Origin: Saprospiraceae bacterium
GTDB lineage: Bacteria; Bacteroidota; Bacteroidia; Chitinophagales; Saprospiraceae
Assembly: GCA_029263015.1 (NCBI GenBank)
Contig: JAJCYI010000092.1
Coordinates: 1-57,393 of the forward strand
DNA length: 57,393 nt
Reading direction: 5' to 3'
Shown here: piece after piece, positions 10,869 to 19,278 of the stretch
Layout of the letters: every line of letters begins with the position of its first letter
How positions within the stretch are numbered: position 1 is the stretch's first letter
Notes under the pieces: generated by a model
Seen by the model: only the letters and a program-made list of their open reading frames with translations
Databases searched by the model: none
What the model was told of the DNA's origin: nothing
Translations under genes and position numbers: made by a program

Positions 10869-11170
10869 TTTAGAAGAATGATTGAGAACGTAATTAACCT
10901 TTGTTACTTAATTGATTCAATGGGTACAAATATAATGTGATAATGTTGAGATTGGTATTTTTTGAAGTTACGATGCTGATGGCATATGAAGCTCGCTTAA
11001 ATTAGGGCGTAAGTTTAAGTTACACCCTAATTTGAATGGCCATTCACGACAGTGTTGCTGATTCCGTTTTTGTATAAATGCTTCAACAGATAATTTTAAT
11101 AATAAACCGTAATTTGCTTCTTATGAATGATTTAGGATGATAACCGTAATTGTTAATTTTAGGGACGTTC
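10869..11170. other. Gap with promoter box and a small hairpin
   Basis: These 302 bases lie upstream of the VWA gene and downstream of the MscS gene (both minus strand). They contain a minus-strand -7 box at 10927-10934 and an inverted repeat with arms 10999-11012 and 11020-11033 (14 bp, one mismatch), which may end transcription from the MscS gene. No gene is seen. Confidence 0.5.
10927..10934 (-). promoter_or_regulatory. -7 promoter box of the VWA gene
   Basis: On the minus strand this reads TATATTTG, a full TAnnTTTG match, about 59 nt before the start codon. No -33 TTG was seen at the right spacing. Confidence 0.35.
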
Positions 11171-12013
11171 CTAAATATTGATTTTCTTTTTTGTGTCCCT
11201 GAGCCAAACATCCCGTTGCGGAAATGGGATCTGGATATTGTTCTCCCGGAACAAACGGTCTATTGAAAACCGGATATCGCTCTTGACATATTCAATCCCA
11301 AAGGCTTCCTTGCTAAAGAAATACAAATCAAAATCGAGGGATGAATCACCAAAGTTGGTGAACTGGATAGAAGGGGAGGGGTCCTTTTCGACTTTAGGAT
11401 GCTCTGTAGCTGCTTGGATGATGAGTTCTTTTACATTGAAAAGGTCGCTGCCATACGCCACCCCAACGCTAACCAAAAAACGGTTCGGGTATTCATTGTG
11501 CGTCCAATTGGTCACTTGGTTGATGATAAGTTTGGAGTTTGGAATTAGAATACTAACCCGGTCTCTCGTCTCCACATATGAGGTACGAATTCCTATGTTG
11601 GTGACAGTGGCAACCATCCCCTCTATTTCTATTATATCCCCAACTTCAATTGTGCCTTCAATCAAAATAACAATGCCGGATATTACGTCTTTAAAAATAT
11701 CCTGAATCCCAAAACCAATTCCCACCAAAAGTGCCGCTAAACCTGCCCAGATCATCGACGTGACACCGAATATTTCTATAATGACAAATATAACGAGTGT
11801 CCAGATGATATAGCTAATGAACTGTTTGAGTGCATACTGACGACCTGAATCAATTTTTTTCCGGTGGAAAAACCCGCGGAGTATTAAATTATTTATTGTC
11901 CACAAAAGAACTTTTGCCACTAATATGGCGAGCAATGCCAAAATCACATCTTCCACAGAAATCGAATAATTGCCAATTTTTATTGAAAAGTTTAGTATCC
12001 TTGAAAAATCCAT
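11171..12013 (-). CDS. MscS-family mechanosensitive channel
   Basis: A 280-residue inner-membrane channel of the small-conductance family, which opens under membrane tension. Three hydrophobic helices occupy about residues 22-44, 66-85 and 90-115. The last, AGLAALLVGIGFGIQDIFKD, is the pore-lining helix. The beta domain follows (GTIEVGDIIEIEGMVATVTNIGIRTSYVETRDRVSILIPNSKL), then the mixed alpha/beta domain up to FRENNIQIPFPQRDV, which is the classic family ending. It stands alone on the minus strand, with a possible -7 box about 70 nt upstream. Confidence 0.93.
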   Translation of the reverse strand: MDFSRILNFSIKIGNYSISVEDVILALLAILVAKVLLWTINNLILRGFFHRKKIDSGRQYALKQFISYIIWTLVIFVIIEIFGVTSMIWAGLAALLVGIGFGIQDIFKDVISGIVILIEGTIEVGDIIEIEGMVATVTNIGIRTSYVETRDRVSILIPNSKLIINQVTNWTHNEYPNRFLVSVGVAYGSDLFNVKELIIQAATEHPKVEKDPSPSIQFTNFGDSSLDFDLYFFSKEAFGIEYVKSDIRFSIDRLFRENNIQIPFPQRDVWLRDTKKKINI

Positions 12014-12081
12014 AAAATGCTGTTTTGTCAGCGTAAATGTATGAAGTGTATTGACTGAAAGACGAATTATTGCTATCTTTC

Positions 12082-12089
12082 CAAACTTA
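12082..12089 (-). promoter_or_regulatory. Possible -7 box of the MscS gene
   Basis: On the minus strand this reads TAAGTTTG, matching TAnnTTTG, 69 nt before the start codon. No -33 element was found. Confidence 0.3.
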
Positions 12090-12270
12090 ATATTTGGATG
12101 TATTGCTTGTTCAGAAACCTGATTTTTGGTAAAATATGTTCTGACAAGAATAATGAGACAGCATACATTTAGGGGTTTCCGTTACAAGAATAGTTATCAA
12201 TACTAAAACCTAACATCCGAGCAAGTCCCTTCAGCCCAATCACGTGATTTCATTTTAAAAATATATTGAT

Positions 12271-13737
12271 ATGAAAAAATTTCTATTCCTCACCGCATTT
12301 TTATCAATCACCTCACTTTCTATAAATGCTTTGGACGCAAACATCTCATTCTGCACTTTCAAAAGTTCCACAAGTGGGTACGTTGAAATATATCTCCAAG
12401 TGGTTGGTCAGACCGTTGAGTATAAAATGTTGCAGGACTCCTCGTTTCAGGCAAATGTTGAAGTGGTCATTTTATTCAAGAAGGATGGGGACGTTGTAAA
12501 ATTTGATAAGTACCTTCTGAATAGCCCGACTTTCGATATTCCTCAGGATTTTGTGGATATGAAAAGATATGGCCTCGACGATGGAGAGTACGAACTCGAA
12601 GTTTCTGTAAGCGATCAAAATGGAAAAGAAAATGTAAAGCACTTCAACCAGGCCCTTATTATTGATTTCGGTAAGGAGCGCATTTATCAATCTGATATTC
12701 AATTATTGGCTTCTTTGAGAATGCCAACAGAAAGCCAACAAAATGAGCCAATGGCAAAAGGCGGCTATATTTTCGAGCCACTCCCATCACATTTTTATGA
12801 CAGGTATTGTGACCGGTTGATTTTTTACAATGAAATATACGACACTGATAAATGGGTAAAAGATGATTTTATGGTGAGTTGTTTTTTGGAAAAAATTTCG
12901 AATGAAACCAGTCCAAATACCATCGGATTGATGCACAAGCGGAGGTCTCCAGAGCCAATGATTCCTTTTTTGAACCAAATTGACATCAGTGAACTGTCAA
13001 GTGGTAATTACAATCTGGTCGTCGAAGTAAAGAACAAGCAAGGGGAGTTGTTGTCTAAAAAATCAATCGAATTTCAACGGAGCAATCCTTTTCTTAACAC
13101 TTCGAGGGAAGCAATAGCAGCAGGGGCCAATAGCTTGGGGGAGGCATTTGTTGCCGACCTCTCAATGGATGAACTCAGGTATTCTTTAAAGGCGATTGCC
13201 ATGCAGGTGGACGATACCGATGGTGAGTTGATGAACACGATAATTGCGGAGCAAAAAAGGGAAGCGATGGAACTGTATTTGTTCAGTTTTTGGGCACGTG
13301 AAGACCCCGTAAACCCCCATGCAGCCTATCTCGGCTACATGGAGGTGGCCAAAGCTATCGATATGAAATTCAAAAGTGGCTTTGGCTTTGGTTTTGAAAC
13401 AGACAGGGGATATGTCTATATGAAATATGGAGTGCCCAGCGACATAGCTTCTGTGGAAGATGAGCAGAGCGCCCCACCTTATGAAATATGGTTTTATAAT
13501 CAGTTTCCTCAGACTGGTCAGAACAATGTGAAATTCGTTTTTTATAACCCGATATTGACGACCAATAGTTTTGTGATGCTGCATTCAACTGCGAGAGGGG
13601 AAATAAATAACCCCAGATGGGAAGTAGATCTTTACAGGGATGCTCCTACCGATTTAGATGGCAGTAATTACATTGATGGTAGAAGGGTGCAGGATAAAAT
13701 AGGCATGAAAGCACGCCGTATATTTGAGAGCTTCTGA
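12271..13737 (+). CDS. Exported GWxTD domain protein
   Basis: A 488-residue protein with a signal peptide (MKKFLFLTAFLSITSLSINAL). Residues about 22-270 form beta-rich, Ig-like segments. The C-terminal part (about 280-480) matches the GWxTD domain found across Bacteroidota and Acidobacteriota: the eponymous helix appears in a variant form (FSFWAREDPVNPHAA instead of GWxTD-type wording), followed by RGYVYMKYGVPSDI, YEIWFYNQFPQTGQNNVKFVF and NPRWEVDLYRD. The domain's biochemical function is not established. It is a single-gene unit whose upstream region shows no clear promoter. Confidence 0.85.
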   Translation: MKKFLFLTAFLSITSLSINALDANISFCTFKSSTSGYVEIYLQVVGQTVEYKMLQDSSFQANVEVVILFKKDGDVVKFDKYLLNSPTFDIPQDFVDMKRYGLDDGEYELEVSVSDQNGKENVKHFNQALIIDFGKERIYQSDIQLLASLRMPTESQQNEPMAKGGYIFEPLPSHFYDRYCDRLIFYNEIYDTDKWVKDDFMVSCFLEKISNETSPNTIGLMHKRRSPEPMIPFLNQIDISELSSGNYNLVVEVKNKQGELLSKKSIEFQRSNPFLNTSREAIAAGANSLGEAFVADLSMDELRYSLKAIAMQVDDTDGELMNTIIAEQKREAMELYLFSFWAREDPVNPHAAYLGYMEVAKAIDMKFKSGFGFGFETDRGYVYMKYGVPSDIASVEDEQSAPPYEIWFYNQFPQTGQNNVKFVFYNPILTTNSFVMLHSTARGEINNPRWEVDLYRDAPTDLDGSNYIDGRRVQDKIGMKARRIFESF

Positions 13738-13951
13738 ACCAAGAAATGCGGCAAGACAAATTGATCAATTTGTTTTAACCGCATTCCCAATAGGCGGTAC
13801 AATATTTGACTTTCGATATTTTCTTTGCAGAAAGTTCAACAAGAGCAGGTGTTGTATTTTAGAATAGATTTACTTTTCCGCTTCGGAATGATCTGAAATT
13901 CTCCAAATCAATCTGATTGCTTATTTTTTACCGAACTTTCTACCAAGTTCA

Positions 13952-14764
13952 GTGTATTACAACAAAAATCATCAACGTATCACATTACCCGCTTTGTCGA
14001 AGAATCTAGTTATCATACCGACCTACAATGAGCATGAAAACATTGAAAAGATGCTTCATGCTGTACTCTCACTTTCCAAGCCTTTTCACGTTTTGGTTGT
14101 TGACGACGGTTCTCCTGACGGTACTGCCGAAATAGTGAAAAAAGTGCAATTGGCCCATCCCGAAAAAATTACACTAAAGGAACGCAGTGGCAAATTGGGG
14201 CTTGGCACCGCCTATATTGTTGGCTTTGTTTGGGGCTTGGAACAGGGGTTTGATTTTATTTTTGAAATGGATTGTGACTTCTCGCATAACCCAAAGGATT
14301 TGCTGAGGTTGTTAGAAGTGCTTTCGACAGGGCAGGGAGATGTTGTCGTGGGTTCGCGATATGTAAAAGGTGGCAAATGCGTTAATTGGCCATTCGACAG
14401 GAAAATCCTATCATATGGTGCTTCGATATACACCCGCCTTATTACCTGGATGTGGGTGAAAGATCCGACAGCTGGGTTTGTCGGTTATCGCAATGAAGTG
14501 CTACAAGCCATTGATTTTGATAAGATTAAGTTCATCGGATATGCTTTTCAAATAGAAATGAAATATGCTGCCCGGCAGCTTGGTTTTAAGATAAAAGAAA
14601 TCCCTATTACTTTTACCGACCGCATTGTAGGTGAATCAAAAATGAATAAAGGGATTGTGAAAGAAGCAGTTTGGGGCGTGATCCAAATGCGGTGGATCAG
14701 TTTTGCAAAAAAGAAAAAGAAAGTAATGGCCAGCCTCAACCTTGCTGAGCGTTCAAGGAGATGA
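13952..14764 (+). CDS. Polyprenol-phosphate mannosyltransferase-like glycosyltransferase (GT2)
   Basis: A cytoplasmic or membrane-associated family 2 glycosyltransferase of the dolichol-phosphate-mannose synthase type, which moves a sugar from a nucleotide donor to a polyprenyl phosphate. Visible motifs are VIIPTYNEHENI, VVDDGSPDGT, the metal-binding EMDCDFSHNP, and VVGSRYVKGG. There is no C-terminal membrane domain, as in the soluble class. The start is uncertain: there is no suitable ATG. GTG at 13952 gives 270 residues; TTG at 13994 begins 14 residues later, directly before the first beta strand, and may be the true start. The gene lies about 420 nt upstream of the dcw cluster. Confidence 0.88.
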   Translation: MYYNKNHQRITLPALSKNLVIIPTYNEHENIEKMLHAVLSLSKPFHVLVVDDGSPDGTAEIVKKVQLAHPEKITLKERSGKLGLGTAYIVGFVWGLEQGFDFIFEMDCDFSHNPKDLLRLLEVLSTGQGDVVVGSRYVKGGKCVNWPFDRKILSYGASIYTRLITWMWVKDPTAGFVGYRNEVLQAIDFDKIKFIGYAFQIEMKYAARQLGFKIKEIPITFTDRIVGESKMNKGIVKEAVWGVIQMRWISFAKKKKKVMASLNLAERSRR

Positions 14765-14869
14765 GGTCGTTTCGATTCCTGTTCTATGATTGATACTTGT
14801 TGAGCCCAATATAATATTGAATTTGGATTCTTTATTTTTTCCCACCATCAATTTCAAAATATAGTATCT

Positions 14870-14883
14870 CCACTTTTTCCCAC
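14870..14883 (-). promoter_or_regulatory. Possible inverted pair of MraZ boxes
   Basis: CCAC at 14870-14873 and 14880-14883 give, on the minus strand, two GTGG cores exactly 10 bp apart, the same period as the plus-strand boxes before mraZ. Two cores are weaker evidence than three, and the distance to mraZ is about 300 nt. Confidence 0.3.
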
Positions 14884-15113
14884 CATATTGCGAACCAGCT
14901 AATCCATTCTAAGATTTTTACCCATTTTATGCAAAATTGTCAAGATGTGGGAATGATTCCATCAGATTTATAGATTGTGACCAAACACTGCGCTAATACA
15001 TTTTCAAAATTAAGGTTTGTATTTTCGATTTAGTTAAATTTTTGGAAATGATATGATTACAAAGTGCAATAAAAAATCATGCGTATAGGTATGTGGAAAA
15101 CTTTTTTACACAA

Positions 15114-15140
15114 AAAGTGGAGGAAAGTGGGCGATAGTGG
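15114..15140 (+). promoter_or_regulatory. Three MraZ-type operator repeats
   Basis: The cores AAAGTGG (15114-15120), AAAGTGG (15124-15130) and ATAGTGG (15134-15140) recur with an exact 10-bp period, 46 nt before the mraZ start. MraZ of E. coli binds TGGGN repeats separated by 5 nt, and MraZ of Mollicutes binds AAAGTG-type boxes, both at 10-bp period in front of mraZ. Position, period and core all fit, so autoregulation of the dcw cluster by MraZ is likely. Confidence 0.7.
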
Positions 15141-15185
15141 GGTCTAATGTCTATTTTTGGACTATTATTTGACAAAGATTGAGAC

Positions 15186-15662
15186 ATGTACCAACTTCTG
15201 GGGGAATTCCCTTGTAAAATTGATGCGAAAGGACGGCTAAGGTTGCCTTCTGGTCTGACCGACCAGCTGCCGGGCGATGAGCGTGACCTTTATGTCATCA
15301 ACAGAGGTTTTGAGGGTTGTCTCAACCTGTACCCCAAAAAAGTTTGGGATGAAAAAACGGTGCAAGTTAACAAATTAAACGATTTCGACCTGAACAGCAG
15401 GCGTTTCAAACGTGCTTTTCTTAATGGGGCTTCTCACCTAAGAAAAGACGGCTCTGGCCGAGTAAACCTGCCTAACGGCTTATTGGACTTTGCCAAGATC
15501 AAGGGCGATGCGGTTTTGGCCGCAGTGAACGACCGGGTTGAAGTCTGGTCGCTTGAGCAATGGGAGGCCCAGATGGATGTAGATCCAGCTGAATTCGCCA
15601 AGTTGGCTCAATTTGCTTTAGGCAATGAAGGGAAGGGAGAATCGATTGTTGCACCAGGATAA
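15186..15662 (+). CDS. mraZ: Transcriptional regulator MraZ
   Basis: First gene of the division and cell-wall cluster. The 158-residue protein has two SpoVT/AbrB-type DNA-binding motifs: LGEFPCKIDAKGRLRLPSGL (about 4-23) and ASHLRKDGSGRVNLPNGLLDFAKI (about 81-104). MraZ forms ring-shaped oligomers and represses its own operon by contacting direct repeats; three such repeats lie just upstream. The stop is followed after 11 nt by rsmH, so the two are transcribed together. The ATG is preceded by a weak AGATTGAG-type ribosome-binding site. Confidence 0.95.
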   Translation: MYQLLGEFPCKIDAKGRLRLPSGLTDQLPGDERDLYVINRGFEGCLNLYPKKVWDEKTVQVNKLNDFDLNSRRFKRAFLNGASHLRKDGSGRVNLPNGLLDFAKIKGDAVLAAVNDRVEVWSLEQWEAQMDVDPAEFAKLAQFALGNEGKGESIVAPG

Positions 15663-15673
15663 AATATTGGCCG

Positions 15674-16573
15674 ATGAGTTACCACAAACCCGTATTGGCT
15701 AAAACATGCATCGAGGCACTTGCTATCAAAAAGAATGGTAGATATGTCGATGCAACATTTGGCGGGGGAGGGCACAGCCGGTTGATGCTGAACGAGTTGG
15801 GTGAGGATGGTCGGTTGTATGCTTTCGATCAGGATGATGATGCACTGCAAAACATCATTGAAGACGAGCGATTTGTTTTCAACCATCACAACTTCCGTTA
15901 CCTGAAACGTTTTTTGCGCTTGCATGGCGTGAATCAAGTGGATGGCATTCTTGCTGACCTTGGGGTTTCTTCCCATCAGTTGAATGTTGCAGAGCGGGGT
16001 TTTTCGTACCGCTTTGAAGCTGATTTGGACATGCGCATGAACAGGCAGGATGGCAAAACGGCTGCAGATGTGCTAAATGATTATTCGGTCGCTGAATTGC
16101 AAAATGTTTTCGGGAAATACGGCGAAGTAAGAAATGCAAAAACGCTTGCCCAAAAAATAGTCCAAGATCGTGGAGCAAAACCGTTACAAGCTATCGGCGA
16201 TTTTTTACGAATTGTCGAGCCAATGATCAGGGGGCAAAAAAACCGGTATTTGGCGCAAGTGTTTCAGGCATTGCGCATTGAAGTGAACGATGAAATGGGC
16301 GCCTTGAAAGAATTTCTCCAAGAAGCGCATGAAGTGTTAAAGCCCGATGGTCGGTTAGTGGTTATTTCTTACCACTCTTTGGAAGACCGGCTGGTCAAAA
16401 ACCTAATGAAAACAGGAAATACGGAAGGAGTGGTCGTCAAGGATTTTTATGGAAAAATCGACCGTCCTTTTAAGCTGTTATTTAAAGGTGTAAAAACGCC
16501 CTCGGAATTAGAGATGGCAGAAAATCCGAGGTCGAGAAGTGCTAAACTAAGAGTTGGAATAAAGAAGTTATGA
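15674..16573 (+). CDS. rsmH: 16S rRNA (cytosine-1402-N4)-methyltransferase
   Basis: A 299-residue SAM-dependent methyltransferase (formerly MraW) that modifies C1402 in the ribosomal P site. SAM-binding and family motifs are GRYVDATFGGGGHSRLML (about 16-33), the acidic YAFDQDDDAL, ILADLGVSSHQL with the following FSYRFEADLDMRMN, and VISYHSLEDRLVK. Its TGA stop (16571-16573) is the first unit of an 11-copy heptanucleotide repeat that fills the gap to ftsL. Confidence 0.97.
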   Translation: MSYHKPVLAKTCIEALAIKKNGRYVDATFGGGGHSRLMLNELGEDGRLYAFDQDDDALQNIIEDERFVFNHHNFRYLKRFLRLHGVNQVDGILADLGVSSHQLNVAERGFSYRFEADLDMRMNRQDGKTAADVLNDYSVAELQNVFGKYGEVRNAKTLAQKIVQDRGAKPLQAIGDFLRIVEPMIRGQKNRYLAQVFQALRIEVNDEMGALKEFLQEAHEVLKPDGRLVVISYHSLEDRLVKNLMKTGNTEGVVVKDFYGKIDRPFKLLFKGVKTPSELEMAENPRSRSAKLRVGIKKL

Positions 16574-16646
16574 GTTATGAGTTATGAGTTATGAGTTATG
16601 AGTTATGAGTTATGAGTTATGAGTTATGAGTTATGAGTTATGAGTT
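16571..16646. repeat. Heptanucleotide tandem repeat (TGAGTTA)x10 plus a partial copy
   Basis: Ten perfect TGAGTTA units run from 16571 to 16640, then TGAGTT to 16646. The period of 7 is not a multiple of 3, so each reading frame meets both TGA and ATG every 21 nt (ATGA overlaps). The array starts with the rsmH stop codon and ends 48 nt before ftsL. Such arrays change copy number by slippage. Confidence 0.95.
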
Positions 16647-16694
16647 GTCCAACTTCTCAAAGCTTAAAGTTCACTACTCCAATTAGCAAGTTAG

Positions 16695-17015
16695 ATGGCA
16701 AGTAAGAAAAATTCATTTGGGAACTATTTTGCGATCGGGAGCATGACGGCTTCCCTGGTATTGAAGAACTTTCCTTTTGTGCTGTTCCTGAGTTTTCTCA
16801 CCGTCGTCTATATCGCCAACGCACACTTTGCGGAAAAACAAATCCGGCAGATACAAACCCTGCAACACGAAGTAAAAAATTTGAGAAGACAATACAATTC
16901 GCTCAAATCTGAAAATATGTACAAAAGTCGCCTCGCAAAGATCGAAGAAGATGTGGAAGGGTTGGGGCTGACAAAAAAAGCTGGACGTGTAAAACGGATT
17001 ATTGTTGATAAATAA
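16695..17015 (+). CDS. ftsL: FtsL-like cell division protein
   Basis: A 106-residue single-pass membrane protein in the ftsL position of the cluster. The cytoplasmic N-terminus (about 1-24) is followed by one transmembrane helix (about 25-46, FPFVLFLSFLTVVYIANAHF) and a periplasmic coiled coil (about 47-90, EKQIRQIQTLQHEVKNLRRQYNSLKSENMYKSRLAKIEED). FtsL forms a complex with FtsQ and FtsB and helps switch on septal synthesis by FtsW-FtsI. Sequence identity in this family is low, so the call rests on topology, length and position. The ATG is chosen because it sits just after the repeat array and gives the right topology. Confidence 0.85.
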   Translation: MASKKNSFGNYFAIGSMTASLVLKNFPFVLFLSFLTVVYIANAHFAEKQIRQIQTLQHEVKNLRRQYNSLKSENMYKSRLAKIEEDVEGLGLTKKAGRVKRIIVDK

Positions 17016-17081
17016 ATGTTGGTTGTTAGCTGTCGGTTGTTTTCCAAAACACCCAATATCTAATTTCCAATTCTTTGGTAA

Positions 17082-19256
17082 ATGGCTTTCACTGTAAAAA
17101 ACGAGGTACTGGTAAGGGTGTATGTGGTCGCTGTGCTGGTCGTACTGGTTGCCTTGGTGATTGCTCATAAGACATTCCAAATTTCTGTATTGGAGGGTGA
17201 GAAGTGGAGGGCCAGAGGCGAATCCCTTTACATAAAGGAAGTGCCTGTGGAGGCAGAAAGGGGAAATATCCTCACGGAAGACGGCAGTTTGTTGGCGACT
17301 TCCATGCCGTTCTTTGACATTGCTTTCGATCCAAATTCATCTGCAATGGACACGGCGGATTGGAATCAGCACATCGACAGTCTTGCTTTCTGCTTGGCTA
17401 CGTTTGTTGACCCATCTTTTACGCCTGGTGGAATGCGGGATTATCTAGAAGAGCAAAAATTGGCGATTAAAGAATTCTTGCAAAAGCAAAGGCAGGCGGG
17501 GAAGCGGTTCATTATGATAAAAAAAGATGCAACTATAAAAGAACAAGAATTGATAAGCAGCTTCCCTCTTTTTAATAAAGGCCAATTCAGGGGTGGGCTA
17601 ATCAGCGTTTCTAAATATAAAAGGGATAGGCCATTTGGGCTGCTTGCAAATCGGACTATTGGTTATGTGCAAGGTGATTCTATCAATGTTGGGCTTGAAG
17701 GGTATTTTAATGAATATATAAAAGGTGAAAAAGGCCAACAGATGATGTACCGGGTTGGCAATGGGATGTGGATTCCCTTGGATAATCTCGCCAAAATCGA
17801 ACCTAAGTCAGGTCAAGATGTGGTGACCACTCTAGACATGGACATTCAGGGGATTGCTGAAAAAGCACTTTCCAAAGCTATGTACCGGCACGATGCAGAA
17901 TATGCCACTGCCATTGTAATGGATGTGAAAACAGGAGCGATCAAGGCGATTGCCAACCTTGATTGGAGGAAAAATGGAACGCTTTGGGAAAACTATAATC
18001 ATGCAGTCGGTACTTTGGTTGAGCCAGGGTCAACATTCAAACTTGCCTCTATGCTGGCCTTGCTTGAAGATGGGCTGATTGACTTGAGCGACAGCATAGA
18101 TCTCGAACAAGGAAGAACACTGTATTATGACGTAGAACTGGAAGATGCTTCTCCCCACACTTTAAACAAAGCGTCTATTCAGAAAGCATTTGCCATGTCA
18201 TCCAATGTGGGTATTTCACGACTGGTTTATAAAAATTATGCAACGGAGAACAGGGCAGATGATTATATTCAACGCCTGAACAGCTTTTTCCTCGACTTAC
18301 CTACGGGCATTGAAATAAATGGTGAGCCAAACCCATATTTCAAACGTGCCTACAATCAAGAAGATCAATGGAGTGGTACCACATTGCCTTGGATGTCAAT
18401 TGGTTACGAACTGGCACTTACTCCTTTGCAGTTGCTTACTTTTTACAATGCGGTGGCGAACAACGGCATTTATGTCAAACCGTATTTAGTTAAAAAAGTC
18501 CAACAGCACGGTGAGACCTTGAAGCGGTTCCCGGTCACAGAGGTGAAAGGAAGGATTGCTTCGCAAAAAAGTATCGACCAGGTGCAAGAACTTCTTCGGG
18601 CTGTAGTTGACAGTACTTATGGAACAGCCTACAAACACCGCTCGGACAAATTCAGCTTTGCTGGAAAAACGGGGACGACCCAATTGGGTTATCAACGTTT
18701 GGAAAACAAAACCAAGGTAAAGGGCTATCAGGCTTCCTTCGCAGGTTTTTTTCCAGCGGAAAACCCAGTTTATTCTTGCATTGTGTTGATAAGCAAACCC
18801 AAAAAAGCAGGGATTTATGGGAGCAAAGTAGCTTTGCCGGTTTTTAGGGAAATAGCTGAAAAAACATTCCGAGCCAACTTGGAACTGTACCCAATCGTGA
18901 ATGCAGGGCCAAAAGTAGCCATGGCCAAAGCAAAAATGCCAAACTATGACGCTGGTTACTTATCCGATATGAAATATGTATTGAAAGAATTGGATATGAA
19001 ATATTACAACAGGTCAGCTGGCGAGTGGGGCATGGTGAAAGCAGCCATGCCGGATTCCCTGAAATTGATTAAACGATCAATAAGCAAAACTACCGTACCA
19101 AATGTACTTGGAATGGGGTTGCGGGATGCACTTTTTTTATTGGAAAACAAAGGTATGCAGGTAGAAGTGAACGGCAAATATGGTAAGGTGAAACAGCAGT
19201 CCATCAAGCCCGGAACAAAGTCCAAAGGGCAAACGATTTGGATCAGATTAGGATGA
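17082..19256 (+). CDS. ftsI: Septal penicillin-binding protein (FtsI-type transpeptidase with PASTA domain)
   Basis: A 724-residue class B penicillin-binding protein that cross-links septal peptidoglycan. One N-terminal transmembrane helix (about 9-30) is followed by the pedestal domain (GEKWRARGESLYIKEVPVEAERGNILTEDGSLLATS) and the transpeptidase domain. Active-site motifs are intact: S317-T-F-K (EPGSTFK), S373-S-N (SSNVG) and K529-T-G (AGKTGTT). The last 60 or so residues are a PASTA domain (TVPNVLGMGLRDALFLLENKGMQV), a module often found on such enzymes in Bacteroidota. It sits between ftsL and murE as in other dcw clusters. Confidence 0.95.
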   Translation: MAFTVKNEVLVRVYVVAVLVVLVALVIAHKTFQISVLEGEKWRARGESLYIKEVPVEAERGNILTEDGSLLATSMPFFDIAFDPNSSAMDTADWNQHIDSLAFCLATFVDPSFTPGGMRDYLEEQKLAIKEFLQKQRQAGKRFIMIKKDATIKEQELISSFPLFNKGQFRGGLISVSKYKRDRPFGLLANRTIGYVQGDSINVGLEGYFNEYIKGEKGQQMMYRVGNGMWIPLDNLAKIEPKSGQDVVTTLDMDIQGIAEKALSKAMYRHDAEYATAIVMDVKTGAIKAIANLDWRKNGTLWENYNHAVGTLVEPGSTFKLASMLALLEDGLIDLSDSIDLEQGRTLYYDVELEDASPHTLNKASIQKAFAMSSNVGISRLVYKNYATENRADDYIQRLNSFFLDLPTGIEINGEPNPYFKRAYNQEDQWSGTTLPWMSIGYELALTPLQLLTFYNAVANNGIYVKPYLVKKVQQHGETLKRFPVTEVKGRIASQKSIDQVQELLRAVVDSTYGTAYKHRSDKFSFAGKTGTTQLGYQRLENKTKVKGYQASFAGFFPAENPVYSCIVLISKPKKAGIYGSKVALPVFREIAEKTFRANLELYPIVNAGPKVAMAKAKMPNYDAGYLSDMKYVLKELDMKYYNRSAGEWGMVKAAMPDSLKLIKRSISKTTVPNVLGMGLRDALFLLENKGMQVEVNGKYGKVKQQSIKPGTKSKGQTIWIRLG

Positions 19257-19278
19257 TAATTTTTTACTCAACCTTTCA

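Larger units (their letters stand above)
14765..15185. other. Regulatory gap upstream of the dcw cluster
   Basis: These 421 bases contain MraZ-type boxes directly before mraZ (15114-15140) and an inverted pair of similar boxes further up (14870-14883). Two copies of a TTTTTCCCACCAT motif lie at about 14837 and 14875. A TATTTTTG -7 match is at 15152-15159, only 27 nt before mraZ, without a -33 TTG. No gene is seen. Confidence 0.55.

Noticed and set aside
16571-16646. CRISPR-like array
   Set aside because: The units are 7 bp and contiguous with no spacers; this is a simple tandem repeat. No CRISPR array was seen anywhere in the window.
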